From Bacillus sp. es.036 (lineage in GTDB: Bacteria > Bacillota > Bacilli > Bacillales > Guptibacillaceae): a stretch of DNA of 64,000 nt. Position numbers and translations under genes: made by a program. Shown here in pieces: positions 39,168 through 47,589 of the stretch (position 1 is its first letter; each line of letters begins with the position of its first letter). The notes under the pieces are model-generated. The model worked only from the letters and a program-made list of their open reading frames with translations, had not been told where the DNA came from and made no database searches. The stretch is from the NCBI RefSeq assembly GCF_002563635.1, contig NZ_PDIZ01000001.1:1-64000 (forward strand), in the 5' to 3' direction.

Positions 39168-39830
39168 TTGTCAGAAAAAGAGCTTTACAATGCAGTTGTT
39201 CTCTTAGAGAATCTGTATTTTAGTAACACTTTTCAAAAGGTACTTGAGCAACACAACATTGTTCAAGAAGATCGTACTAGACTGACAGATTATACGTACA
39301 AGAGCACGTTTCGAAAAGATGAATTGACCCTTACAGCTTACTATTTTGCTAATCATGAAGTCATGTTTGTTCAGGCAAGTGAACTCTATTCCTTATTTGT
39401 TATTGCAGTGGATTCTGTGATTGAAGGCATCACTGGAATGGAGATTTATTTGGAAGAATTCAACCAAGACAGCAGTCTCCTCCGAATGGAAAACCGGATC
39501 GTAAATGAAAAAGGAAAATGTGAAACGTTCCCCTATATGCAACTCTATGGACAGGAACTGTGGCATTCTCCCGCGTTTTTGTTAGCGAATCGAGAAGGAT
39601 TGCTTCAGCTTCGCGAAGCGATTGATGTCGCTCTGCAAAACGGTGAGTATCGACACGTGACAAGTTCTTCAGAAGGTGATGGATATGATCTCTTGATTAA
39701 AAGAATCGAAGAAGATGTCGAATGGTCTCGTGTGGAAACACCATATACGGGTCTTTCTAATAAAGAAGAAGGCACGATAAAACCTTCCGATCTATTTAGT
39801 CAGTATCGAACCATTCTTGAAGAAGAATAA
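39168..39830 (+). CDS. Hypothetical protein, 220 residues
   Basis: TTG 39168 follows AAGGAGGG with good spacing. The product is soluble, acidic and mixed alpha/beta with no signal or membrane segment. No motif or family was recognised. It stands alone with a terminator behind it. Confidence 0.7.
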   Translation: MSEKELYNAVVLLENLYFSNTFQKVLEQHNIVQEDRTRLTDYTYKSTFRKDELTLTAYYFANHEVMFVQASELYSLFVIAVDSVIEGITGMEIYLEEFNQDSSLLRMENRIVNEKGKCETFPYMQLYGQELWHSPAFLLANREGLLQLREAIDVALQNGEYRHVTSSSEGDGYDLLIKRIEEDVEWSRVETPYTGLSNKEEGTIKPSDLFSQYRTILEEE

Positions 39831-39840
39831 TTGTTTCTAA

Positions 39841-39879
39841 CGCAGAGCATTCTTGCCCCGGGTGCTGCTGCGCTTTTTT
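39841..39879 (+). terminator. Terminator after the 220-residue hypothetical gene
   Basis: CGCAG..GCA with TGC..CTGCG forms an imperfect GC-rich hairpin followed by six T residues. Confidence 0.65.
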
Positions 39880-40052
39880 GTTCAGTTCATTTTGCGCTCT
39901 TCCTCCTTTACTAACTACACATACTCAATCCTTCTCTTAATGATGTTACCCGCTTTTGCAAAAAAAATTCCTCAAAGGATCATAGGCTCGTATAAGAGAA
40001 TGGTATATACTGTCATCATAGAACAAACTTAACCTTCATGGAGGGGGATAAA

Positions 40053-40541
40053 ATGACAACAATCAATGCAACATTACTATCCATGGTTATTTTGCATAAT
40101 GAAGAAACGGACGAGGTTCTTTTGTTAGATCGTCCTCCTGAAGCTGGGTTTCCAGGTTATATTGGACCTGGTGGTAAAATCGAGCTTACAGAAAGTTTTA
40201 CTGAAGGCGCTGTGAGAGAGCTTTATGAAGAAACAGGTTTCATTGTTCATCCAAACGATCTTATTTTTAAAGGGATTGATGAATTTATCATTCCAGAAGA
40301 GAACTACCGCTATATTGTTTTCAATTATGTCGCCCATTCGTTCTCTGGCGCTCCTCATGAAAGTCCTCCTGAAGGGAAATTGCACTGGGTAAAGAAAAGC
40401 GCTGCTACCGAACTTCCAATGCAAAATTGGTTTCAGGAAAGATTTCCGAAGTTCTTTGAAGAGGGGACTTTTGAAGTTTCGATAGAATATGAGAAACATA
40501 GCGTAATACCAGTAAAGCTAACGAGAAGAACGCTTGGATAA
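40053..40541 (+). CDS. Nudix hydrolase, 8-oxo-dGTP diphosphatase type
   Basis: The Nudix box GGKIELTESFTEGAVRELYE followed by ETGF is complete (G-x5-E-x7-REL-x-EE-x-G, about residues 37-59). The 162-residue size and the PPEAGFPGYIGPGGK lead-in resemble MutT/YtkD-type sanitising enzymes. ATG 40053 is preferred because GGAGGGGG lies just before it. It is 12 nt upstream of a GNAT gene and probably co-transcribed. Confidence 0.87.
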   Translation: MTTINATLLSMVILHNEETDEVLLLDRPPEAGFPGYIGPGGKIELTESFTEGAVRELYEETGFIVHPNDLIFKGIDEFIIPEENYRYIVFNYVAHSFSGAPHESPPEGKLHWVKKSAATELPMQNWFQERFPKFFEEGTFEVSIEYEKHSVIPVKLTRRTLG

Positions 40542-40553
40542 GGAGGAGCACAA

Positions 40554-40958
40554 TTGATTCAAAGAAATGATAAAGCACGAGAGTTCATTCAAAATAAAGT
40601 GATTGAATATAACGGAGAAAGGCTTTCTGAAAGTGTGAAATCTCCTCTTGAAAAAGTAGCCTATATAATAGAAGAGTGTGAAGTAATTGGCGGAATCTCT
40701 GGTACACTGTTCTGGCAACACCTTCATATCGACTTCTTATGGGTGGAAGAAAAAATGAGAGGATTTGGCCACGGTAGGAAACTACTTCAACAAATTGAGA
40801 GCCTAGCAGAAGAAAAGGGCTGCAGACTGATTTTACTTGATTCTTTTAGTTTTCAGGCACCAGGTTTTTATTTAAAAGCAGGATACGAAATTTGCGGGAA
40901 AGTTGAAAATCACCCTGAAGGACATACCCAGTACTTTTTACAAAAAAGACTTCGTTGA
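40554..40958 (+). CDS. GNAT-family N-acetyltransferase
   Basis: The 134-residue protein has the acetyl-CoA pyrophosphate loop in RGFGHGRKLLQQIE and the closing motif FYLKAGYEICG. TTG 40554 follows AAGGAGGAG. The substrate is unknown. It is the second gene of the Nudix operon. Confidence 0.85.
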   Translation: MIQRNDKAREFIQNKVIEYNGERLSESVKSPLEKVAYIIEECEVIGGISGTLFWQHLHIDFLWVEEKMRGFGHGRKLLQQIESLAEEKGCRLILLDSFSFQAPGFYLKAGYEICGKVENHPEGHTQYFLQKRLR

Positions 40959-40984
40959 GTACAGACGAATTAAGAAGTGAACGC

Positions 40985-41575
40985 TTAGCGGTGCCTTTTC
41001 AAAAGGAGAAGGCAGCAATAGCTTACGAGAAAGAATCCTGCACCAATGCTGACAGGAAGCGTATAGGTTCTTGCAACTGAATGGATATGTATCCAATTTT
41101 CACCGAGTTGCAAGCCCATATAGATAAAAAGAACGGACCAGGGAATCATGGCTAAAATCGTATAAACCGAGAATCGCAGTAGTGACATTTTGGCAATACC
41201 TGCAGGAATCGAGATCGCATGGCGAACCACGGGAATAAATCGGGCTGCAAAAATGACGCCGACGCCATTCCGTTCAAACCAGGTTTCAGCGAGCGTAAGG
41301 TGTTTTTGAGAAATAAATAGAAACTTACCGTAGCGCTCTAAGAATGACCTCCCACCATAGCGCCCGATCCAGTACAAAAATAGTTGTGCGATTGTACCAC
41401 CAATCGTTCCTGCTATAACGGCACCGATGAAGTGAATGGTTCCTTCAGAAACCATGTACCCACCATACGCAAGCACAAGCTCACTCGGAATAATTTCGAT
41501 CATAAGTGCTAGCGCTATTCCAAGATAACCAAGCTGGAGTAGCCAGTCTAAACATTGATAAATAAACGCTGCCAT
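40985..41575 (-). CDS. DedA-family membrane protein
   Basis: The 196-residue protein has about five membrane helices, the family motif EIIPSE(L/V) near the start and the FAARFIPVVRHAISIPAG motif with conserved arginines. DedA proteins include undecaprenyl-phosphate flippases (UptA) and affect envelope integrity and pH tolerance. ATG 41575 has AAAGGAG 9 nt upstream; TTG 41581 is the alternative. Confidence 0.88.
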   Translation of the reverse strand: MAAFIYQCLDWLLQLGYLGIALALMIEIIPSELVLAYGGYMVSEGTIHFIGAVIAGTIGGTIAQLFLYWIGRYGGRSFLERYGKFLFISQKHLTLAETWFERNGVGVIFAARFIPVVRHAISIPAGIAKMSLLRFSVYTILAMIPWSVLFIYMGLQLGENWIHIHSVARTYTLPVSIGAGFFLVSYCCLLLLKRHR

Positions 41576-41695
41576 AGCCAAAAACTCCTTTCACGGACAA
41601 ACTGTTCACCTTAAGCTTATTTTTTATTATGAGAAGTTAGACCTGAAAACCAGTTACCGTCGTATAATAAAGGTTGGTTCCGAATAAATATAGAA

Positions 41696-41719
41696 CCCGG
41701 AATGTAAGCACTCCGGGTA
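41696..41719. other. Hairpin in the divergent region before a membrane protein gene
   Basis: ACCCGGA and TCCGGGT flank an AT-rich loop (ATGTAAGCAC). No T tract follows, so it is not a clear terminator; it may be an operator or a 5' leader structure. Confidence 0.3.
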
Positions 41720-41771
41720 AAGTTCGTTCTTATGAAAGAATGACAATCGATTAGAGAGGTGAAAGGTAAGG

Positions 41772-42560
41772 ATGTTAACATCCATGAAGAAATTTCTAGC
41801 GACATTAGATCAGCCAATGCAAGCGAAAACGGGGAAAGAAAAAGCTTTAACCGTCCTTTCCATTATTGGATTTATCTTATTATTATATCTTGTAGCTTTC
41901 TCTCCGTTTATGTTCAGACTATTCATCACATGTCTTAGCGTTGGCGTATCGTTATATGTGATTAAAAAAATTCATGATTTTGATCGAGTCCTAAAAGGTG
42001 AAAAAGCAGAACAGCCTGCTCCTTCATCTAACGAGGCTAATCAGCTTTCGTTTTCCCTTGAACAGCCAGAGGTGGAGGCAGAATCCATCGAGGAAGCAGA
42101 AAAGGAACGTGAGCTTGAACAGATCAATAGTGATAAAACGATGCTTTTTGAAGAACTTTTGTCAAAAGCAGACCTCGATGAGATCGAGAAAGAATCGTAC
42201 CGAAATCGCATGCAGCAAAAGGAATCAGAAAGTAACCGCATTGTACAAGAGGTTTTGCTTTTCAAAGATAAAATCCAAAAAGCTGTTATTGATAAAAAGG
42301 GGCTTTTCATTAAAGAGACGCCTGATATGAAAATGGTCGCTGAATTAATCGGTGTGGATTCAGTGGAATCAAGTACTTTAGTTGAATTAAATGAAGAGCT
42401 TCGTCTCATTTATAATGAGATTCCAGAAGCGAAGCGAACCATTCTAATCGAATATGAAATGGTTAACGAGGACTTCGAGTTAACGAGATTAGGGTATAAA
42501 GAGCTTATGAAAGAAGTAAGAAAGCTGGAAAAGAAAACAAGGCAAGTTGTTGAGCAATAA
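41772..42560 (+). CDS. Membrane-anchored coiled-coil protein of unknown function
   Basis: The 262-residue protein has two adjacent hydrophobic helices (about residues 27-68) and a long, strongly charged helical C-terminus with heptad-like spacing. The cytoplasmic part would be the coiled coil. AGGTGAAAGG precedes ATG 41772. No family was recognised. Confidence 0.72.
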   Translation: MLTSMKKFLATLDQPMQAKTGKEKALTVLSIIGFILLLYLVAFSPFMFRLFITCLSVGVSLYVIKKIHDFDRVLKGEKAEQPAPSSNEANQLSFSLEQPEVEAESIEEAEKERELEQINSDKTMLFEELLSKADLDEIEKESYRNRMQQKESESNRIVQEVLLFKDKIQKAVIDKKGLFIKETPDMKMVAELIGVDSVESSTLVELNEELRLIYNEIPEAKRTILIEYEMVNEDFELTRLGYKELMKEVRKLEKKTRQVVEQ

Positions 42561-42562
42561 AC

Positions 42563-42595
42563 AAAAACGTGTATGAGTGCTCATACACGTTTTTC
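42563..42595 (+). terminator. Terminator after the coiled-coil membrane protein gene
   Basis: AAAAACGTGTATGAG and CTCATACACGTTTTT form a perfect stem around TG. Confidence 0.9.
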
Positions 42596-42648
42596 TTATG
42601 ATAAGCTTTAGAAGATGAATGGATTTTACAAGAAATGAGGAAATGCAT

Positions 42649-43155
42649 ATGTACATTAGACAAATAAGTCCTGATGATGCGGCAGCGTTTGTAGAGCTGT
42701 TGCGAGAAGTTGAACAGGATGCGTCGTTTATGCTTTTTGAAAGTGGCGAAAGAAAGACGACGGTCGAGGAACAGCGAGAGCGCATTGAAAGAATGGAGCG
42801 AGACCGTCATTCGAGAATTTTGGTAGCGGAACGTTCTGGTGAATTAATTGGTTACTTAATTGCGATTGGTGGACAGGCGAAGCGAAACAATCATTCAGTT
42901 TACCTCGTAATTGGAATCCGAAAAGAGGATCAGGGGCAGGGCGTTGGTTCCGCTTTATTTACTGAGCTAGAAAAATGGGCCAATGATCATCGCATTCATC
43001 GTCTCGAGCTCAATGTGGTGACGCGAAATGAAGCCGGCTTAGCTCTTTATCGAAAAGCTGGATTTGAAGTAGAGGGATTGAAGCGTCATTCATTGGTCAT
43101 TGATGATGAGTTTGTTGATGAATATTATATGTCAAAGCTATTAGCTCATAATTAA
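42649..43155 (+). CDS. GNAT-family N-acetyltransferase
   Basis: The 168-residue protein has the acetyl-CoA loop EDQGQGVGSALFTELEKW and the LNVVTRNEAGLALYRKAGFE motif of RimI-like N-acetyltransferases. ATG 42649 has GAGG 8 nt upstream. The substrate is unknown. Confidence 0.88.
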   Translation: MYIRQISPDDAAAFVELLREVEQDASFMLFESGERKTTVEEQRERIERMERDRHSRILVAERSGELIGYLIAIGGQAKRNNHSVYLVIGIRKEDQGQGVGSALFTELEKWANDHRIHRLELNVVTRNEAGLALYRKAGFEVEGLKRHSLVIDDEFVDEYYMSKLLAHN

Positions 43156-43196
43156 ATCGTTCTTCATCCATACTACAAATGGAAGGAGGCGATGAT

Positions 43197-43352
43197 ATGT
43201 TTGATCATACAAAGCATATTCCGCTTGAAGGTGTTCCGGGGGAATTTACGACGAGCGATGAATCTCAAGAAAATGAAGAAGTGGCTGAGATGAGTTTTCC
43301 CTTTGATTACAGTTTGATGATTCCGCTCGATCATACGATAAGAAAAGACTAA
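43197..43352 (+). CDS. Small acidic hypothetical protein
   Basis: A 51-residue ORF begins 7 nt after GGAAGGAGG and runs directly into a terminator. The product (starting MFDHTKHIPLEGVPGEF) contains two similar pieces, DHTKHIPLE and DYSLMIPLDHTI. It is too short for confident family assignment. Confidence 0.6.
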   Translation: MFDHTKHIPLEGVPGEFTTSDESQENEEVAEMSFPFDYSLMIPLDHTIRKD

Positions 43353-43378
43353 AAAAAGCGCATGTGCGCTTTTTTTGT
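43352..43378. terminator. Bidirectional terminator between the small ORF and azoR
   Basis: AAAAAAAGCGCA and TGCGCTTTTTTT form a hairpin with A/T tracts on both sides, suitable for both convergent genes. Confidence 0.85.
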
Positions 43379-43381
43379 TGA

Positions 43382-44017
43382 TTAAAAATGTTCAGCAGCA
43401 TGTTTTGCTTCATCCATTGCTTTTTGCTTAATTTCTTCCGCTTTCTCAGGCATTTGCGCCATACCTTCTGCAATCACGGATTCAACAGACGGAATGCCAA
43501 GGAATCCAAGGACGGCATGTAAATACCGATCTCCAAATTCCATCTCTTTTGCTGGACCTTCTGAATAAATGCCGCCACGAGCCTGAATGTGCAGGGCTTT
43601 CTTGTCCGTTAATAAGCCGACTGGGCCTTCATCCGTATACTTGAATGTCTTTCCAGCAATGGCTACGGTATCAATATAGGCTTTTAATTTAGGCGGAAAG
43701 CTAAAATTCCAGAATGGTGTCACAAAGACATATTTATCTGCTGCGATAAATTGATCCGTAAGGTCGTTAATTTTACTCACTTTTAACTGCTCGTCGCCCG
43801 ATAGGTGATCGAAACCATTTCCTTTCTGGAGCTTCCCCCAACCGTTAAATACGTCCGTATCAATGTAAGGGAGATCAATGTTATAGAGATCTAGCTTGAG
43901 AACCTCATCATTCGGATGTTTTTCCTGGTAGGCTTCAAGGAATACTTCCCCTATACTTAAACTGAAGGATTCTTTTACTGGTTTGGGGTTTACGGTAATA
44001 TAGAGTACTTTGGCCAC
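43382..44017 (-). CDS. azoR: FMN-dependent NADH-azoreductase
   Basis: The flavodoxin-like protein reduces azo bonds and quinones with NADH. At 211 residues from GTG 44017 it has the standard AzoR length; AAAGGAG lies 9 nt upstream of that GTG, whereas the ATG nearer the start has none. Motifs include [19 protein letters not shown] for FMN binding and [12 protein letters not shown]. It matches Bacillus AzoR1/AzoR2. Confidence 0.9.
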   Translation of the reverse strand: MAKVLYITVNPKPVKESFSLSIGEVFLEAYQEKHPNDEVLKLDLYNIDLPYIDTDVFNGWGKLQKGNGFDHLSGDEQLKVSKINDLTDQFIAADKYVFVTPFWNFSFPPKLKAYIDTVAIAGKTFKYTDEGPVGLLTDKKALHIQARGGIYSEGPAKEMEFGDRYLHAVLGFLGIPSVESVIAEGMAQMPEKAEEIKQKAMDEAKHAAEHF

Positions 44018-44107
44018 AGCGCTCATCTCCTTTGTTTTCGCCACTTAGTATGGCTTTCGAAGGAAAAAATATACAAGACGAAGAATGTCATTAAATTTGG
44101 AGGTGGA

Positions 44108-44695
44108 ATGATGGTAAACCGGTGCGCATGGGTTAGTGAAGAAGAGATTTACAAAGCGTATCATGATCAGGAATGGGGTGTGCCTGTTCGTGATGATCAG
44201 AAACTGTTTGAAATGTTAATTCTTGAAGGTGCGCAGGCAGGATTAAGTTGGATTACGATTTTGAAAAGAAGAGAGAATTATCGCGAAGCATTTGATCATT
44301 TTAATGTTCAAAAAGTAGCGGCTTATGGTGAGGATAAAATCCAAGAACTGCTCATGAATGAAGGGATCATACGTAACAAACTGAAAGTGCGTGGAACGGT
44401 AAAGAATGCGAAAGCGTTTCTCAGAATACAAGAGGAGTTTGGTAGCTTTTCAACGTACATATGGGCGTTTACAGAAAACACTCCAATCCTTAATCAGTGG
44501 AAAAGCATCGAAGAGGTACCTGCAGAAACCGAACTTAGTAAGAAAATCAGTAAAGACTTAAAAAAACGTGGTTTTACGTTTGTAGGTCCCGTTATTCTGT
44601 ATAGTTTCATGCAAGCGGTTGGGATGGTGAATGATCATACGATAGACTGCTTCAGGCATCCCACGAGGCAAAAGGCTGAACACGTTGTTGATTAA
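44108..44695 (+). CDS. tag: DNA-3-methyladenine glycosylase I
   Basis: This base-excision enzyme removes 3-methyladenine. The 195-residue chain starts with the zinc-binding region RCAWVSEEEIYKAYHDQEWG and keeps LILEGAQAGLSWITILKRR and the C-terminal DHTIDCFRH that completes the zinc site. GGAGGTGG precedes ATG 44108; ATG 44111 is an equal alternative. Confidence 0.93.
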   Translation: MMVNRCAWVSEEEIYKAYHDQEWGVPVRDDQKLFEMLILEGAQAGLSWITILKRRENYREAFDHFNVQKVAAYGEDKIQELLMNEGIIRNKLKVRGTVKNAKAFLRIQEEFGSFSTYIWAFTENTPILNQWKSIEEVPAETELSKKISKDLKKRGFTFVGPVILYSFMQAVGMVNDHTIDCFRHPTRQKAEHVVD

Positions 44696-44832
44696 AAAAG
44701 TGGTCTGTCATGTGAAGGAAGAGATGAGAGAAACGTTTTCGTCTGGACAAGCCGGCATGGATTGTGTGATTATAAAGGATTTGTAGCTCAAATGGACGAT
44801 GACGACTGATAATCTGGAGGAGGGCTCTTAGA

Positions 44833-45438
44833 ATGAAACAAAAGTGGTTATTCGTAGGAGATAGCATCACAGATTCAGGTAGAAACCAGGACTCAGAAGG
44901 AATTGGTAATGGGTATGTGAGAATGATTCGAGATGGGATGATAAAAAAATACGATGTTGAAATTATAAATAAAGGGGTGAGCGGTGATCGCATTACAGAT
45001 CTTGAAGAAAGATGGAATCAAGATGTTCTCGAGCTTCAACCTGACGTTGTGTCGATTTCAATTGGCATCAATGATGTATGGAGACAGCTTGATCACCCTG
45101 AAATGGATCAGGTGACGCCAGAAGATTTTAAAAAAATTTATGATGAGTTAGTAGAGAAAGTTAACTCATTAGGAGCAAAATGTATTTTTATGGAGCCAAC
45201 AATTATAGAAGAAAGAATTGATTCGATCGGCAATCAGAAGCTTTTCCCATATGTAAAGATTGTTCGTCAGTTAGCTGAAAAATACGATGCGCTATTGGTG
45301 CCAACTCATACTGCTTTTTTAGAAGAACTCCAAAAAGGGAAGAAGACATTAACGACAGATGGCGTGCATATGACTGAGGCGGGCAATCAGCTAATGGCGA
45401 AAACCTGGCTAGATACGTGTGTAGATAGGTTGCTTTAA
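44833..45438 (+). CDS. SGNH/GDSL-type esterase or lipase
   Basis: The 201-residue protein shows the SGNH blocks: VGDSITDSGR (nucleophile Ser, about residue 10), KGVSGDRITDL (Gly), ISIGINDVWR (Asn) and GVHMTEAGNQ (His with Asp). GGAGGAG precedes ATG 44833. No signal peptide is present, so it is cytoplasmic, as for acetyl-xylooligosaccharide or carbohydrate esterases of this group. The substrate is unknown. Confidence 0.88.
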   Translation: MKQKWLFVGDSITDSGRNQDSEGIGNGYVRMIRDGMIKKYDVEIINKGVSGDRITDLEERWNQDVLELQPDVVSISIGINDVWRQLDHPEMDQVTPEDFKKIYDELVEKVNSLGAKCIFMEPTIIEERIDSIGNQKLFPYVKIVRQLAEKYDALLVPTHTAFLEELQKGKKTLTTDGVHMTEAGNQLMAKTWLDTCVDRLL

Positions 45439-45466
45439 CAGCTAACAATTAGAATTTCAGGAATTT

Positions 45467-45502
45467 TAAAAGGCTCTGTTCAAAATGAACAGAGCCTTTT
45501 TG
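45467..45502. terminator. Terminator between the SGNH and Nudix genes
   Basis: AAAAGGCTCTGTTCA pairs with TGAACAGAGCCTTTT. It lies between convergent genes. Confidence 0.85.
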
Positions 45503-45518
45503 AGAAAACATCGTAAAG

Positions 45519-46136
45519 TTAATCAAAAACAGGACCGAGCGCTGGATCGTTATGTAACGAAAAAAGCATTTCGATTTGTGATTCTGTGATTCTCCCTGTT
45601 GATAAAGGAGGAAGTTCATTTTGAGCAAAAAAGCCGCAGTCACTAGTTTCAATGCTTTCAGCTGCGTTTCCACCGATTAGCTCACATTCAATCATCACCT
45701 TATATATATGGTAAGGCGATGGCGGGTGGGGATGTTTTTGGTGATCCAGCATAGCAAGAAGCCGTCTAGCTTTTACTACATAGCCTGACTCTTCCTGAAC
45801 TTCTTTCACCGCTACTTCTCCTGGTGTGAATCCGACGTCACCCCATCCGCCGGGAAGAGACCACTTGCCATCTGCTTTTTCCTTTACAAACAGCAGTTTT
45901 CTTTCATGAAAAACGACGGCTCTCACGTCTACTTTAGGCGTCTGATAGCCCGTTTCATTTGCGAAGAGTTGCTGAATGGTTTTCATATCGTAGTCGGTAT
46001 AAGTTTCCATCATTTCAGTACTAAGCTGTCGAAGTTCAATATAGCGTTCGTAATCATAGTTATCCTGTGTATAGGTTAATCCTGCTTGAGCAATCGATTG
46101 AATTTGTTTTGCCCACGTAAGCCATTTTTCCTCCAT
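45519..46136 (-). CDS. Nudix hydrolase with N-terminal helical domain (YjhB-like)
   Basis: The 205-residue protein has a helical N-terminal part (about residues 1-60) of the NUDIX_hydrolase N-terminal type and a C-terminal Nudix domain with GWGDVGFTPGEVAVKEVQEE and SGY as the box. It resembles B. subtilis YjhB, an ADP-ribose-type pyrophosphatase. The ribosome binding site AAAGG is rather distant (11 nt). Confidence 0.85.
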   Translation of the reverse strand: MEEKWLTWAKQIQSIAQAGLTYTQDNYDYERYIELRQLSTEMMETYTDYDMKTIQQLFANETGYQTPKVDVRAVVFHERKLLFVKEKADGKWSLPGGWGDVGFTPGEVAVKEVQEESGYVVKARRLLAMLDHQKHPHPPSPYHIYKVMIECELIGGNAAESIETSDCGFFAQNELPPLSTGRITESQIEMLFSLHNDPALGPVFD

Positions 46137-46209
46137 CTGCCATGCATCCTTTCAAAAAACGTAGCCTCTTTTCATTCTATCAAATAGAATAACCTTGCTG
46201 TTAGCAAGG

Positions 46210-46587
46210 TTATTCAAAACGAGGCTCTGAATAACGACCAAACCAGTCATAGCGATTTTTTGAAAACCAAATATAGAGTGGTGAACCTAGCTTATCAACG
46301 AAAGGCAAGTATAGAAATAGTGAGAGTGGCACGGTTACAGGAAGGGCCATTAACAATCGTCTCACAGTATAAAAGCCAGCGTGAAGGTTGCCGGAAGTTG
46401 TGAGCATATGAATTTCATCATACATGCGTTTGTGACGAAACTGCATATACGGATAGTCTTCAGGATGTTTTTCAATTTCCTGAACCGGTATCCATTCAAT
46501 TTTGTTAAACCAGTCAAGTTTGCGAAGTGATTTCTTTACATAAAAACAAAATGGGCATTCAGCATCATAAAATACAAGATGTTTCAT
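46210..46587 (-). CDS. DCC-family thiol-disulfide oxidoreductase (DUF393)
   Basis: The 125-residue protein starts MKHLVFYDAECPFCFY, the family DxxCxxC signature that gives the DCC name, followed by a thioredoxin-like segment and hydrophobic helices. ATG 46587 has GGAGG 8 nt upstream. The redox partner is unknown. Confidence 0.87.
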   Translation of the reverse strand: MKHLVFYDAECPFCFYVKKSLRKLDWFNKIEWIPVQEIEKHPEDYPYMQFRHKRMYDEIHMLTTSGNLHAGFYTVRRLLMALPVTVPLSLFLYLPFVDKLGSPLYIWFSKNRYDWFGRYSEPRFE

Positions 46588-46664
46588 CTCGATAGCCTCC
46601 AATATTAATTTCATTCTTTATACCCTTTCACTTATTCGCATTGTTTTAAACAGAATGACAATAG

Positions 46665-46693
46665 TTGACAGAAAATTGTAATATTATTATAGT
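46665..46693 (+). promoter_or_regulatory. Promoter of the SDR gene
   Basis: TTGACA (46665-46670) and TATAGT (46688-46693) are 17 nt apart, close to the sigma-A ideal. Confidence 0.8.
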
Positions 46694-46708
46694 CTAATTA
46701 GATTAAAA

Positions 46709-46722
46709 AGAAAACGCTTACG
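46709..46722 (+). promoter_or_regulatory. cre-like CcpA site
   Basis: AGAAAACGCTTACG matches 12 of 14 positions of the Bacillus cre consensus TGWAANCGNTNWCA. It lies about 15 nt downstream of the -10, where bound CcpA would block transcription. Confidence 0.45.
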
Positions 46723-46732
46723 GGAGTGGTGA

Positions 46733-47497
46733 TTGGTGAAAAGACTTGAAGGTAGAGTGGCTTACATAACTGGTGGAAGTAGGGGGATTGGGGCAAGTAT
46801 TGCAGAAACATTTGCAAGTGAAGGGGCAAAGGTTTACCTTGCCGATGTAAATGAAGAAGCGCTGTCCATAACGGGTAAGGATTTAGAAGAGAAAGGTTAT
46901 TCAGTCATGACAGGCACTGTGGACGTTACGGAGCGGGACCAGGTAGAATCCAGCATGAAAGAAGCGGCTGAAGCTTATGGCTCAATTGATATTCTTATAA
47001 ATAACGCTGGAGTTATTCGCGATAATTTATTATTTAAAATGACCGATGAAGACTGGATGACGGTCATGCAGGTGCACCTTACTGGAAGCTTCTATGCATC
47101 CAGGGCTGCCCAAAAATATATGGTCGATCAAGGATATGGGCGGATTATTAGTCTTTCCTCAACGTCGGCGCTCGGAAATCGTGGTCAAACAAATTATGCA
47201 GCCGCTAAGGCAGGTATTCAGGGGTTAACTAAAACGCTATCAATCGAGCTCGGTAAATATGGCATTACGGCTAATGCAATTGCACCAGGGTTTATTGAAA
47301 GTGATATGACAAAAGCAACGGCCGAGCGTCTCGGGGTTGAGTTTGACCAGTTTATTGAATACAACAAAAAGCAGATTCCGGTAGCTAGAACGGGAAGGCC
47401 TGAAGATATTGCGAATGCTGCCCTCTTTTTTGCAGATGAAAACTCGTCCTTTGTTAGTGGACAGGTTCTTTACGTAGCGGGTGGACCAAGAACATAA
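46733..47497 (+). CDS. Short-chain dehydrogenase/reductase, FabG-like
   Basis: The 254-residue protein has the NAD(P) motif TGGSRGIG (about residues 13-20), NNAGV, the catalytic Ser with YAAAK (Y-x3-K), and PGFIESDMTKA, typical of 3-oxoacyl-ACP reductases. The genomic fabG of Bacillus sits in a fatty acid operon, so this is probably a paralogue, for example an acetoacetyl-CoA or polyol dehydrogenase. TTG 46733 and GTG 46736 are both possible after GGGAG. Confidence 0.87.
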   Translation: MVKRLEGRVAYITGGSRGIGASIAETFASEGAKVYLADVNEEALSITGKDLEEKGYSVMTGTVDVTERDQVESSMKEAAEAYGSIDILINNAGVIRDNLLFKMTDEDWMTVMQVHLTGSFYASRAAQKYMVDQGYGRIISLSSTSALGNRGQTNYAAAKAGIQGLTKTLSIELGKYGITANAIAPGFIESDMTKATAERLGVEFDQFIEYNKKQIPVARTGRPEDIANAALFFADENSSFVSGQVLYVAGGPRT

Positions 47498-47528
47498 ACT
47501 AGTCTATCGCTTTATTTTTCCTGCTGAC

Positions 47529-47554
47529 GTTTCACCAATTCTATAGAGGGGTAC
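47529..47554 (+). promoter_or_regulatory. Candidate sigma-B promoter before the pyruvate oxidase gene
   Basis: GTTTCA (47529-47534) and GGGTAC (47549-47554) are 14 nt apart and fit the sigma-B pattern GTTTAA-N13-15-GGGTAT. The B. subtilis relative ydaP belongs to the general stress regulon, which supports the reading. Confidence 0.65.
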
Positions 47555-47589
47555 TTTCCCATTATGGATAAGGAAACGAAGGAGGAGTC

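Noticed and set aside
42041-42810. Three minus-strand frames opposite the coiled-coil and GNAT genes
   Set aside because: They are serine-rich or lysine-poor shadows of the plus-strand genes, which have good ribosome binding sites.
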